The position numbers and the translations under genes are program-made. From positions 434,001 to 498,000 of the forward strand of contig NZ_JAHIAB010000002.1 in the NCBI RefSeq assembly GCF_018760365.1: 64,000 bases of DNA, written 5' to 3'. Origin of the DNA: Pseudooceanicola endophyticus. Lineage in GTDB: Bacteria > Pseudomonadota > Alphaproteobacteria > Rhodobacterales > Rhodobacteraceae. Below, piece by piece: positions 51,261 through 61,520 of the stretch. The notes below the pieces were generated by a model, which had not been told where the DNA came from, did no database searches, and was given only the letters and a program-made list of their open reading frames with translations. Position 1 is the first letter of the stretch. The number at the start of each line of letters is the position of its first letter.

Positions 51261-53309
51261 TCAGCCGCGGCGGCGCCGGCGTCCGCCTCTGCCACCGCCA
51301 TCGCCGCCGCCGGTGTTGTAGCTGACCGCCGGAAGGGGCGCCACGGCGCGCAGGTTGGGGAAGGGATCGGTGGCGTGGGGGATCGCGTTGGCATTGACGA
51401 AATGCGTCTGGAAGGCGGGCGCAAGGGCGGTCTCGATCTTGGTGATCCGGCGCACGTTCTCCTCGATCTCGTGGCGGGCCTGGATGTTGCAAAGGGCAAT
51501 CCGCGCGCCCGTGCCGGCGGCATTGCCCGCCGAAGTCACCTTGTCCAGCGGCACATCGGGGATCATCCCCAGCACCATCGCGTGCTTGGCCGAGATATGC
51601 GCCCCGAAGGCCCCGGCCAGCACCACGCGGTCGACATGATCGACACCCATTTCATCCATCAGCAGGCGCCCCCCGGCATAAAGCGCGGATTTCGCCAGCT
51701 GGATGGCGCGGATGTCGCCCTGGGTGACGCTGATCAGCGGGCCGCCGTCAGCGGTGCCGTCATGCAGCACGTAGGCATGGGTGCGCCCCTCGTCGATGCA
51801 GCGCGGCGTGCCCACCTGTTCGGCCGACCCGATCAGGCCCGAGGGATCAAGGATGCCGGCCATGCGCATCTCGGCCACCGCCTCGATGATGCCGGAGCCG
51901 CAGATGCCGGTGATGCTGCCCGCGCCGACGGCCTGGGCAAAGCCCGCGTCGCTCGACCACAGGTCGCAGCCGATCACCTTGAAGCTTGGCTCCTTCGTTT
52001 CAGGGTCGATCTCGACCCGTTCGATGGCGCCGGGGGCGGCGCGCTGGCCGGAACTGATCTGCGCGCCCTCGAAGGCGGGCCCGGTGGGCGAGGAACAGGC
52101 AAGGACGCGGCTGGTGTTGCCCAGCAGAATTTCGGCATTGGTGCCGACGTCGATCACCAGCACCAGGTCCTCGGATTTCTCGGGGGCTTCCGACAGCGCC
52201 ACGGCGGCGGCATCGGCCCCCACATGGCCTGCGATGCAGGGCAGAATGTAGACCCGGGCGCGCGGGTTGATCCCGGTGAAATCCAGATCCGAGGCGGGCA
52301 GGGAGAGCGAGGAGGAGGTCGCCAGGGCGAAGGGGGCCTGGCCCAGTTCCACCGGGTCGATGCCCAGCATCAGGTGGTGCATCACCGGGTTGCAGACCAG
52401 CACGGCCTCGACGATCAGCTCGGGCGCGATCCCGGCCTCTTGCGCCAGCGCCTTCGCGAGGTCCGAGAGCGCCTCGCGCACCGCGCGGGTCATCTCCACG
52501 TCGCCGCCGGGGTTCATCATCACGTAGGAGACGCGGCTCATCAGGTCTTCGCCAAAGCGGATCTGCGGGTTCATCAGGCCGGAGGAGGCCGTCACCGCGC
52601 CGCTGCGCAGGTCCGTCAGGTGGGCGGCGATGGTGGTCGAGCCAAGGTCGATGGCAAGGCCGTAAAGGCCATCCTCGTGAAGGCCGGGCCAGATCTCGAT
52701 CGCGCGGGGGGCGGCGGTGGTGTGATCCTTGTGGACGGCCAGGGTGACCTTCCATCCGCCCTTGCGCAGCGCGGGCTGCAGCTTTGACAGAAAGCTGAGG
52801 CCGGCGGTCAGCCCCTCGACGCCCCATTGCGCAGAAAGCGCCTTGGACAGGCGTTCGAAATCGCCCGAGGGTTCATGCATGTCGGGTTTCTCGACCTCCA
52901 GGAACAGCAGGCGCGTGGCCGGGTCCAGGGTGATGGCGCGCGTATCGGCCCGTTTGCGGATCACCTGCTTGTGGACCTGGCTTTCGGGCGGCACGTCGAT
53001 CACCACGTCGCCCATCACCTGCGCCTGGCAGCCCAGACGGCGCCCCGGTTTCAGCCCGCGCTTGTCATCGTAGCGCTGTTCGACCGCGTTCCAGGCCGAC
53101 AGCGCGCCCTCGGCCACGTGGACGCCGTGCTTGGGGAAATCGCCGTAGCTGGGCGTGATCTGGCATTTCGAGCAGATGCCGCGCCCGCCGCAGACGGAAT
53201 CGAGATCGACGCCGAGGCTGCGCGCCGCCTGAAGCACCGGGGTGCCCTTCGCAAAACGACCGCGCTTGCCGGAGGGGGTGAAGATGACCAACGGGTCCTG
53301 TTCGCGCAT
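51261..53309 (-). CDS. RACo-like iron–sulfur ASKHA ATPase (corrinoid-protein activator family)
   Basis: The start MREQDPLVIFTPSGKRG gives 682 residues. An N-terminal [2Fe-2S] ferredoxin domain shows CGGRGICSKC (CX5CX2C) and the fourth Cys in RLGCQAQ near residue 97. A linker is followed by an actin-like ATPase with YGLAIDLGSTTIAAHLTDL (about 222–240) and VLVIDVGTNAEILLGN. RACo-type proteins re-reduce inactive Co(II) corrinoid proteins for methyltransferases. An unusual Gly/Arg-rich C-terminus (GGGDGGGRGGRRRRRG) follows. No partner corrinoid gene lies nearby in this window. Confidence 0.9.
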   Translation of the reverse strand: MREQDPLVIFTPSGKRGRFAKGTPVLQAARSLGVDLDSVCGGRGICSKCQITPSYGDFPKHGVHVAEGALSAWNAVEQRYDDKRGLKPGRRLGCQAQVMGDVVIDVPPESQVHKQVIRKRADTRAITLDPATRLLFLEVEKPDMHEPSGDFERLSKALSAQWGVEGLTAGLSFLSKLQPALRKGGWKVTLAVHKDHTTAAPRAIEIWPGLHEDGLYGLAIDLGSTTIAAHLTDLRSGAVTASSGLMNPQIRFGEDLMSRVSYVMMNPGGDVEMTRAVREALSDLAKALAQEAGIAPELIVEAVLVCNPVMHHLMLGIDPVELGQAPFALATSSSLSLPASDLDFTGINPRARVYILPCIAGHVGADAAAVALSEAPEKSEDLVLVIDVGTNAEILLGNTSRVLACSSPTGPAFEGAQISSGQRAAPGAIERVEIDPETKEPSFKVIGCDLWSSDAGFAQAVGAGSITGICGSGIIEAVAEMRMAGILDPSGLIGSAEQVGTPRCIDEGRTHAYVLHDGTADGGPLISVTQGDIRAIQLAKSALYAGGRLLMDEMGVDHVDRVVLAGAFGAHISAKHAMVLGMIPDVPLDKVTSAGNAAGTGARIALCNIQARHEIEENVRRITKIETALAPAFQTHFVNANAIPHATDPFPNLRAVAPLPAVSYNTGGGDGGGRGGRRRRRG

Positions 53310-53495
53310 GGCAGTCGTCTTTCCTGGCGGTCCGTGATGGCGGGCAGGGTAATGAACGCTCGGGAGAAGGGAAAGGGCGCAGCGCTTGGGGGCGGGGGCG
53401 GGAAAAATGACCCGGCGGTGAAACCTTTGATGCGGTGTTTTCGTGGGTTCGTTCAGGCGGGGACGGATCCCTGCCGCAACAGAGAGGAGACGACC

Positions 53496-53909
53496 ATGAA
53501 GACCCTGACACTTGCCCTTGCGGGCCTGGCCCTGGCTGCGGGCGCGGCCCAGGCCGATGGCCACATGACCCCGATGGTGATGGCGATGGACCAGTCCGTG
53601 GCGAATGGGGTGGTCTCTGCCTCGGAGGTGATGGCCCCCGAGAACGGCTGGCTGGTCGTCCACCGCACCGATGCCGAGATGAAGCCGGGGCCGGTGGTGG
53701 GCTATGCGCCGCTGCGGGCCGGCAAGACCAGCGATGTCGCGGCCCTGCTGAGCGAACCCGTCGCCCCCGGCGACATGCTGATGCTGATGATCCATTCCGA
53801 AGCCGGCGGCATGAGCGCCGGTCAGTTCGAATACACGCTTGGCGCCACCGAGGACGGGCCGATCAAGCCCGGCGGCAAGCTGGTGATGGCGGTGGTCACC
53901 GCCCGCTAG
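53496..53909 (+). CDS. Secreted DUF7282-like protein
   Basis: The start MKTLTLALAGLALAAG has AGAGGAG upstream and a Sec signal peptide cleaved after AQA. The 137-residue product is beta-rich, with PENGWLVVHRTDAEMKPGPV and APGDMLMLMIHSEAGG, as in the DUF7282 family. It is 112 bases upstream of an ECF sigma gene on the same strand, which suggests it belongs to the same stress or envelope regulon. Confidence 0.75.
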   Translation: MKTLTLALAGLALAAGAAQADGHMTPMVMAMDQSVANGVVSASEVMAPENGWLVVHRTDAEMKPGPVVGYAPLRAGKTSDVAALLSEPVAPGDMLMLMIHSEAGGMSAGQFEYTLGATEDGPIKPGGKLVMAVVTAR

Positions 53910-54021
53910 GGGCAGGCCGCCGCCGGGCGTGCCGGCCGCCGCCTTTCCCGGCACGCCCCCCTTGGTCTTGACGCCTTCCCGATCCCTTGCGAGGGTCCCT
54001 TAAAGGGGTGGGGAGACCTTC

Positions 54022-54585
54022 ATGACACTGGCCAGCCAGCGCGATCCGGCCGAGATCGAGGCGCTGATCGCCCGCGTGGCCCTGCGCGACAGGGCTGCCT
54101 TCGCGGCGCTTTACGATGCCACCAGCGGCAAGCTGTTTGCCGTTTGCCTGCGGGTGCTGCGCAATCGCGCCGAGGCCGAGGAGGCGTTGCAGGAGGTCTT
54201 CCTGCGGGTCTGGCACAAGGCGGATCTTTATGCGCCCACCGGCCATTCGCCGATGACCTGGCTGATCACCGTGGCGCGCAACCTGGCCATCGACCGGCTG
54301 CGGGCACGCCAGAGCGCGGGAGAGGTGCGCGACCTGGACGAGATGCCGGAGCTGTCCGACGCCCGCCCCGGACCCGAGGCCCAGGTGATCGCGCGTTCGG
54401 AGGCGGTGCGGATCACCGCCTGCATGGACGAGCTGGAGGCTGATCGCGCCCGGGCGGTGCGCGGCGCCTACCTGCAGGGGCTGAGCTACGCGCAGCTTGC
54501 GGCGCGCCACGAGGTGCCGCTGAACACGATGCGGACCTGGCTGCGGCGCAGCCTGCTGAAGCTGAAGGAGTGCATGAGCCGATGA
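54022..54585 (+). CDS. ECF RNA polymerase sigma factor
   Basis: The 187-residue product has region 2 (FAALYDATSGKLFAVCLRVL and NRAEAEEALQEVFLRVW) and region 4 (YAQLAARHEVPLNTMRTWLR). The linker between the two is standard length. It resembles SigK/RpoE-type group IV factors. ATGA overlap with the next gene means the sigma and anti-sigma factors are made together. Confidence 0.92.
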   Translation: MTLASQRDPAEIEALIARVALRDRAAFAALYDATSGKLFAVCLRVLRNRAEAEEALQEVFLRVWHKADLYAPTGHSPMTWLITVARNLAIDRLRARQSAGEVRDLDEMPELSDARPGPEAQVIARSEAVRITACMDELEADRARAVRGAYLQGLSYAQLAARHEVPLNTMRTWLRRSLLKLKECMSR

Positions 54586-55274
54586 GCACGCGCGACGAGA
54601 TGGCGGACCTGCCGGAGGAGGACATCCTGCTGGCGGGGGAATACGCCCTGCACCTGCTGGCGCCCGAGGCCCGGGCGGGCTTTGAGGGGCGCCTGGCGCA
54701 GGAGCCCGCGCTGCGCCGTGCCGTCCATGCCTGGGAGGCGCGGCTGGTGCAGATCGAGGCCGAGGCCCCCGGCGAGCTGCCGCCGCCCGCCCACCTGCGG
54801 GCAGAGCTGCTGCGCCGGATCGGCGGGACCCGGGCAAGGCGCGGGCGGATGTGGCGCCTGGCCTGGCCATCGGGGGCGCTGCTGGCCGGGGTCGTGGCGC
54901 TGGGGCTGCTCTCTCCGGTGCTGAACCGGCCGGTCTTCGTGCCCGATCTTCATGCCGACCTGCGCGCCGCAGGCACGCTGGTCCTCCAGGCGGGCTACGA
55001 CGAGGATATCCATCGGCTGCGCATCCTGCACGAGGCGCTGCGCATCCCGCCGGGCCGGGCGCGCGAGCTGTGGCTGCTGCCGGCGGATGGTTCTGCCCCG
55101 GTGTCGCTGGGGCTGGTGCCCGCGGCGCGGGACAGTTACGTCACGCTGCCTGCGGCGCTTGGCGCGCGGCTGGCCGGGGGCACGCTGGCGGTGTCCGACG
55201 AACCCGAGGGCGGATCGCCGACCGGGCAGCCGACGGGCGCGGTGCTGGCGAGCGGGCCGCTGTTCGGCGTGTAG
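54582..55274 (+). CDS. RskA-type anti-sigma factor
   Basis: The start overlaps the sigma stop and gives 230 residues; an in-frame ATG 12 bases earlier is possible. The N-terminal part (LAGEYALHLLAPEARAGFEG) binds the sigma factor, one membrane helix lies at about residues 90–110, and a periplasmic RskA-like domain follows. Release of the sigma factor probably requires periplasmic proteolysis. No zinc motif is visible. Confidence 0.85.
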   Translation: MSTRDEMADLPEEDILLAGEYALHLLAPEARAGFEGRLAQEPALRRAVHAWEARLVQIEAEAPGELPPPAHLRAELLRRIGGTRARRGRMWRLAWPSGALLAGVVALGLLSPVLNRPVFVPDLHADLRAAGTLVLQAGYDEDIHRLRILHEALRIPPGRARELWLLPADGSAPVSLGLVPAARDSYVTLPAALGARLAGGTLAVSDEPEGGSPTGQPTGAVLASGPLFGV

Positions 55275-55290
55275 GGCGCGAGGCGGATCA

Positions 55291-55366
55291 AGGCAGGGGG
55301 CGCTGCCCCCTCGCCGGGCCCGGGCCCGGCTCACCCCCGGGATATTTTCGGCCAGATGACAGGGAA
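55291..55366. repeat. Intergenic palindromic repeat, copy D
   Basis: A GGGGGCGCTGCCCCC palindrome, a GCCGGGCCCGGGCCCGGC hairpin, then CCCCCGG and GATATTTTCGGCCAGATGAC. The last segment is identical to that of copy C. It lies in the gap before guaB. Confidence 0.75.
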
Positions 55367-55545
55367 CAGGGCGCGCGCGGCAAGATCCCTGCGGCCAAAC
55401 AGGGTGCTTATCCGACGGATCGGCGGAATGGTCCAGTGCCCGGATCGCACAGGAAGATGTGTGGGCCGGGGCGCCGCTTTTCGACTTCCCCCCTGTCGCG
55501 AGACATGCAATAGGGGGGCGCCAAGTGAACTTGCCCATGGAGTGA

Positions 55546-56997
<1,452 letters not shown>

Positions 56998-57122
56998 ACG
57001 CCGGTAACGTACTAGACATTCCGGTTTTCAGCCGCAATCTTCGCAGCACTGGTCGGGCGCCCCTCGGGGCGCCCGTGCCATATGGGAGGGGCCTTCGGGC
57101 CGGAATGGAAGGGAGGGCCGTC

Positions 57123-58577
57123 ATGGCCAATGCACTCGGGCTGGATCTGGGAACTTCGGGGCTGCGTGCCCTGCTGATGGCTGAAGATGGCAGTGTCATC
57201 GCCTCGGCCGCGCAGAGCGCACGGGCGACCAACCCGCACCCCGGCTGGTCGGAGCAGGATCCCGGCGAATGGGTGACGGCGCTGGAGGCCGCCATGGCGG
57301 CGCTGGCAGCCAGCCATCCCGAGGCCATGGCGCAGGTCGCGGGGATCGCCGTGTCGGGGCATATGCACGGGGCGACGCTGCTGGATGGTGCCGGAGAGGT
57401 GCTGCGCCCCTGCATCCTGTGGAATGACACCCGCAGCCATGCGGAGGCGGCCGAGCTGGATGCGATGCCGGCATTCCGCGCGGTGTCGGGCAATATCGTC
57501 TTCCCGGGGTTTACCGCGCCCAAGTTGAAGTGGGTTGCGAAGAACGAACCGGAAATCTTTGAAAGGACGTCGAAGATCCTGCTGCCGGCGGCCTATCTGA
57601 ATTACTATATGACCGGCGAATTCGTCTCTGACATGTCGGATGCGGCGGGCACGGCCTGGCTGGATTGCGGCGGTCGCGACTGGTCCGACGCGCTGCTGGA
57701 GGCAACCGGTCTGAGCCGCGCGCAGATGCCCGCGCTGGTCGAAGGCTGTGCCGTGGCGGGCCGGCTGAAGCCGGAGCTGGCGGATCGCTGGGGCATTCCC
57801 CGCAGTGCCGTGGTGGCCGGGGGTGCGGCGGACAATGCCGCCTCCGCCTGCGGCACCGGATCGCTGAGCGAGGGTGAAGGCTTTGTGTCGCTTGGCACCT
57901 CCGGCGTGCTTCTGGCGGCGCGGGACGGCTACCATCCGGAGGCCGCAAGCGCCCTGCACACCTTCTGCCACGCGGTGCCGGGGCAATGGTACCAGATGGG
58001 GGTGATGCTGTCGGCGACCGACAGCCTGAACTGGCTGTCGCGGATCACCGGGCTGAAGCCCGCTGCCCTGACCGGAGAGTTGGGGGATCTGGCCGCGCCG
58101 GGGCGCGAACGTTTCCTGCCCTATCTGGCGGGGGAGCGGACGCCGCATAACGATGCCTTCATCCGGGGCGCCTTCACCGGGCTTGGCAGCGACACCGGGC
58201 GCGCCGACATGACCCGCGCGGTCCTGGAGGGGGTGGCCTACGGGCTGCGCGACAGTGCCGAAGCGCTGCGCGGGGCCGGGGCACAGCTGGGCCCGCTGCT
58301 GATCATTGGTGGCGGTTCGGCCTCGGCCCATTGGGTCGAGATGATCGCGACCGTGCTGGATCTGCCGATGATGCTTCCGAAAGCGGGGGAGTTCGGCGCG
58401 GCTCTTGGGGCGGCGCGGCTTGCGCTGGTGGCGGCGACGGGGGGCGATCCGGTGGCGCTGATGACCCGGCCCGAGATTGGTCGCGTGATCGAGCCGAACG
58501 ACAGGTTGCGCGATGCTTTCGAGGCGGCCTATCAGAAGCACCGGGCCAGCTACTCAGCTATTCGCAACATCCAGTGA
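57123..58577 (+). CDS. xylB: Xylulokinase
   Basis: The start MANALGLDLGTSGLRALLM gives 484 residues and the FGGY-kinase N-terminal phosphate loop. VSGHMHGATLLD and the WNDTRSHAEAAEL segment are xylulokinase-like, and SLGTSGVLLAA plus GGGSASAHWVEMIATVL in the C-terminal half complete the fold. It phosphorylates D-xylulose. It is convergent with a PfkB sugar kinase, a pairing often found in sugar-alcohol catabolic loci. Confidence 0.92.
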   Translation: MANALGLDLGTSGLRALLMAEDGSVIASAAQSARATNPHPGWSEQDPGEWVTALEAAMAALAASHPEAMAQVAGIAVSGHMHGATLLDGAGEVLRPCILWNDTRSHAEAAELDAMPAFRAVSGNIVFPGFTAPKLKWVAKNEPEIFERTSKILLPAAYLNYYMTGEFVSDMSDAAGTAWLDCGGRDWSDALLEATGLSRAQMPALVEGCAVAGRLKPELADRWGIPRSAVVAGGAADNAASACGTGSLSEGEGFVSLGTSGVLLAARDGYHPEAASALHTFCHAVPGQWYQMGVMLSATDSLNWLSRITGLKPAALTGELGDLAAPGRERFLPYLAGERTPHNDAFIRGAFTGLGSDTGRADMTRAVLEGVAYGLRDSAEALRGAGAQLGPLLIIGGGSASAHWVEMIATVLDLPMMLPKAGEFGAALGAARLALVAATGGDPVALMTRPEIGRVIEPNDRLRDAFEAAYQKHRASYSAIRNIQ

Positions 58578-58583
58578 AACATC

Positions 58584-58609
58584 AACGGGCCCCCGCAGGG
58601 GCCCGTTTT
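58584..58609. terminator. Bidirectional terminator between xylB and the PfkB gene
   Basis: CGGGCCCC (58586–58593) pairs with GGGGCCCG (58598–58605) around CGCA, followed by TTTT (58606–58609); the opposite strand reads AAC before the stem. It serves convergent genes. Confidence 0.8.
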
Positions 58610-58632
58610 CATTTGTGAAAGTGGGGTGCTGT

Positions 58633-59556
58633 TCAGGCAGGAAGTTCGTGGCGATAGGGCGGGTTCGCCCCGGCGCGGGACACCGTGACGGCGGCCACGC
58701 GGGCGCCGAAATCCAGCGCTTCTGCAAGGTCCTCGGCGCGGATGCCGCGCAGGGCCTCGCGGGTCAGCAGGCTCATTTCCTCAAGCCGGAACAGCAGGCC
58801 GGCGTTGAACGTGTCGCCGGCGCCGACGGTGTCGACAACCTGGGCCTTGCGGGCGGGCACTTCGATCTCGGTGCCGCCGAAAAGCGCCAGCACGCCATCG
58901 GCGCCGCGGGTGACCACGGTGATGGCCTGCGGGGCGATGCGCGCGGCCTTGGCGGCCAGCGGCATCGGATCGGGTTCCAGCCAGTCCAGGTCCTCGTCCG
59001 AGATCTTCACGATGTCGGCGCGGCTCAGCATGGTGGCGAGGCGGGCGCGGAAGGCGGCCTCGTCCCGGATGAAACCGGGGCGGATGTTGGGATCGACCAT
59101 GACCACCCGATCCTCGGGCGTGGCGCGGCACAGCGCGGCATAGGCCTCGGCGCCGGGCTCCACGGCCAGGGAAATGCCACCGAAATACAGTGCCTTGGCG
59201 GCATCGGGCACGGTGGGAAGATCGGCGGCGGTGATCATCCGCCCGGCGGAATTCTCATCGTAGAAATCATAGGTGGCCTTGCCGTCCACCAGGGTCACGA
59301 AGGCCAGGGTGGTGGGCAGGGGCTTGCGCACCAGCAGGTCGGTCGAAACGCCGGCCTCGGCCAGGGCCGCACTTAGCCGGTCGCCGAAAAGATCGGTGGA
59401 CAGGCCCGAGATCATCGCGCAGTCGGCCCCCAGGCGGCCAAGCGCGATGGCAGTATTGAAGATGGCGCCACCGACCAGCGGGCGGAAGGCGATGTCGCCT
59501 TCGGTGCTGGTTCCGGGGATCATGTCGATCAGGGCTTCGCCGCAGCAGATGATCAT
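58633..59556 (-). CDS. PfkB-family sugar kinase, fructokinase-like
   Basis: The start MIICCGEALIDMIPGTSTEG gives 307 residues. The ribokinase-type first signature is LVGGAIFNTAIALGRLGADC, and the second is VVDTVGAGDTFNAGLLFRL with the catalytic Asp. The N-terminal CGEALIDM and AYAALCRATPED region favours fructokinase. Longer frames upstream would start in the leader and are not supported. Confidence 0.87.
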   Translation of the reverse strand: MIICCGEALIDMIPGTSTEGDIAFRPLVGGAIFNTAIALGRLGADCAMISGLSTDLFGDRLSAALAEAGVSTDLLVRKPLPTTLAFVTLVDGKATYDFYDENSAGRMITAADLPTVPDAAKALYFGGISLAVEPGAEAYAALCRATPEDRVVMVDPNIRPGFIRDEAAFRARLATMLSRADIVKISDEDLDWLEPDPMPLAAKAARIAPQAITVVTRGADGVLALFGGTEIEVPARKAQVVDTVGAGDTFNAGLLFRLEEMSLLTREALRGIRAEDLAEALDFGARVAAVTVSRAGANPPYRHELPA

Positions 59557-59687
59557 GGGTCTGGGGCCTCCTGGGGCGTTGTTAGCGGTATCTGGTGGCA
59601 GGGGTAGAAGATTCCGCCGGGGCTGTCGAGATATCATGCCCGGGATGCGCTGATTGCATGAAGTCAGCATGTAATCCGGGGATGCGC

Positions 59688-59716
59688 TGTGGATAACTCT
59701 GTGGAGAGGGGTGAAT
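59688..59716. promoter_or_regulatory. DnaA box (perfect) with two variants
   Basis: TGTGGATAA (59688–59696) is the reverse complement of the consensus TTATCCACA. TGTGGAGAG follows directly after and GGTGAATAA a few bases later. This could be a DnaA-titrating or DnaA-regulated site; a single perfect nonamer is expected by chance about once per 100 kb. Confidence 0.4.
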
Positions 59717-59996
59717 AACCCCGGGAGAGGCTTGGGGCAAAAGGACTTGTCGCGCCCCGGTCGGCCTGAACCCGCCGAGGGGAAGGCCCGCCTGTATTGG
59801 AGACAGAAATCATAATTAAATACTTTATATCAATCGTTTGAGGTACATAGTTAATGTATCGACATAATATGTCCTGTGACGGTTCGGCGGAACACGTTTC
59901 AACACATGCATTTCGCGCGACAACCTCAGGTCGCAATGATATTTTCTGCAAAGCTTCCGGCAGACTGGGGATAGGCCGGAGCGCGCCTGGCGCATC

Positions 59997-60019
59997 CCGG
60001 AACCGGAGGCCGGTTCCGG
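59997..60019 (+). repeat. Perfect 10-bp hairpin in the leader of the next gene
   Basis: CCGGAACCGG and CCGGTTCCGG are exact reverse complements separated by AGG. It lies 97 bases before the ATG of the flavoprotein gene; there is no T-run. Confidence 0.55.
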
Positions 60020-60116
60020 CGCTTGCCTCGCTCTGGGGGGAAGAGTAGGAGTTCCGCGATCCGCGCTGCACAAATCGGCGGCGCAACAATATTACCCGAC
60101 CCGAAGGAGGCAGGCC

Positions 60117-61520
60117 ATGAACGCGATGGTGAAACCCGATCAGGCGGCGCTTGGCGCGGTACGCGCAGCGTTGCAGGACTTGCTCGGGGAGCGCCTGCAG
60201 ACCTCGGCCGCGCTGTGCGAACAGCATGCCAACACGGCGACCGGGCGTGGCACGCAGGCCCCCGACATGGTGGTCTTTCCGCTTGATACGGCCGAGGTCT
60301 CGGCCATTGCGAAGATCTGCTGGGATCACGCCGTGCCGCTCATTCCCTTCGGGGCGGGCTCTTCGCTGGAAGGTCAGCTGAACGCGCCCGTCGGCGGTGT
60401 CTCCATCGACATGAGCCGGATGGATGCGCTGAGGGAAGTGCACCCCGAGGACATGATCGCCGTGGTCCAGCCCGGCCTGACCCGCAAGCGGCTGAACCAG
60501 GAACTGCGCCATTCCGGCCTGACCTTCCCGATCGATCCGGGCGCCGATGCCTCGATCGGGGGGATGTGCGCCACCCGGGCTTCGGGCACCAATGCGGTGC
60601 GCTACGGCACCATGGCGGAAAACGTCCTGTCGCTGGAGGTGGTGATGGCCGATGGCCGCATCATCCGTACCGGCACCCGCGCCATCAAGAGCGCGGCGGG
60701 CTATGACCTGACCCGGCTGATGATCGGCTCGGAAGGGACGCTGGGCATCATCACCGAGGTGACGCTGCGCCTGCGCGGCATCCCCGAGGAAACCCTGGGC
60801 GGTGTTGCCGTTTTTCCCAGCCTTCAGGCGGCCTCCGAAGCGGTGATCACCATGGTGCAGATCGGCCTTGACGTGGGGCGGGTCGAACTTCTGGACGTCA
60901 ACCAGATCCGCGCCTGCAATGCCTATTCCAAGCTGGAGCTGGCCGAGCAGCCGACGCTGTTCTTCGAATGCGCCGGCACCGATGCCAGCGCCCGCGACAA
61001 TGCCCGCATCTTCGCCGAAATCTCGGAAGAGCATGGTGCGAGCGATATTCACTGGACCGCCGACCGCGATGCCCGCAACAAGCTGTGGCGTGCCCGGCAT
61101 GATGCCTTCTGGGCGGCGCTTGCTCTGCGTCCGGGCTGCAAGGGTCTGGTCAGCGACGCCTGCGTGCCGATCTCGAAACTGGCGGACAACATTCTTGAGG
61201 CCGCGAAGGACCTGGAGGCGCGCGGCCTGATCGGCACCATTCTGGGCCATGTCGGCGACGGCAACTTCCACGTCGTGCTGATGACCGATCCGGCGGATGC
61301 CGCCGAGCGCGCCGAGGTCGATGCCTTCCTGAAGGGGATCACCAAGCGGGCGCAGGCCTCGGGCGGGACCTGCACCGGGGAACATGGCATCGGTCAGGGC
61401 AAGATGGAGTCCCTTGCCGCCGAGGTCGGTCCGGCGCTTGAGGTGATGCGGGCGCTGAAGGCGGCGCTTGATCCCAAGGGCATCCTCAATCCCGGCAAGC
61501 TGTTCGGGGAGCTGGCATGA
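60117..61520 (+). CDS. FAD-linked D-2-hydroxyacid (D-lactate) dehydrogenase-like
   Basis: The 467-residue product has the VAO/PCMH fold: PFGAGSSLEGQLNAPVGGVS near residues 80–99, PGADASIGGMCATRASGTNA (about 141–160) and GYDLTRLMIGSEGTLGIITE. The C-terminal GHVGDGNFHVVLM and GTCTGEHGIGQGKMESLAAE are conserved in D-lactate dehydrogenase (cytochrome)/GlcD proteins. The substrate may be D-lactate or a related 2-hydroxyacid. It overlaps the methyltransferase by 4 bases. Confidence 0.87.
   Translation: MNAMVKPDQAALGAVRAALQDLLGERLQTSAALCEQHANTATGRGTQAPDMVVFPLDTAEVSAIAKICWDHAVPLIPFGAGSSLEGQLNAPVGGVSIDMSRMDALREVHPEDMIAVVQPGLTRKRLNQELRHSGLTFPIDPGADASIGGMCATRASGTNAVRYGTMAENVLSLEVVMADGRIIRTGTRAIKSAAGYDLTRLMIGSEGTLGIITEVTLRLRGIPEETLGGVAVFPSLQAASEAVITMVQIGLDVGRVELLDVNQIRACNAYSKLELAEQPTLFFECAGTDASARDNARIFAEISEEHGASDIHWTADRDARNKLWRARHDAFWAALALRPGCKGLVSDACVPISKLADNILEAAKDLEARGLIGTILGHVGDGNFHVVLMTDPADAAERAEVDAFLKGITKRAQASGGTCTGEHGIGQGKMESLAAEVGPALEVMRALKAALDPKGILNPGKLFGELA

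Larger units (their letters stand above)
59557..60116. other. 560-bp gap with a DnaA-box cluster, AT-rich stretch and hairpin
   Basis: No gene is seen. A perfect DnaA box (TGTGGATAA, 59688–59696) is followed by TGTGGAGAG and GGTGAATAA variants. An unusual AT-rich stretch lies at about 59,808–59,875. A perfect 10-bp hairpin (59997–60019) lies close to the downstream gene, whose ribosome site is AAGGAGG. The gap is too long for a simple promoter. Confidence 0.5.

Noticed and set aside
59688-59880. Reading the DnaA-box and AT-rich gap as oriC
   Set aside because: A single perfect box is expected by chance at this scale, and flanking genes are not typical origin neighbours; kept only as an observation.
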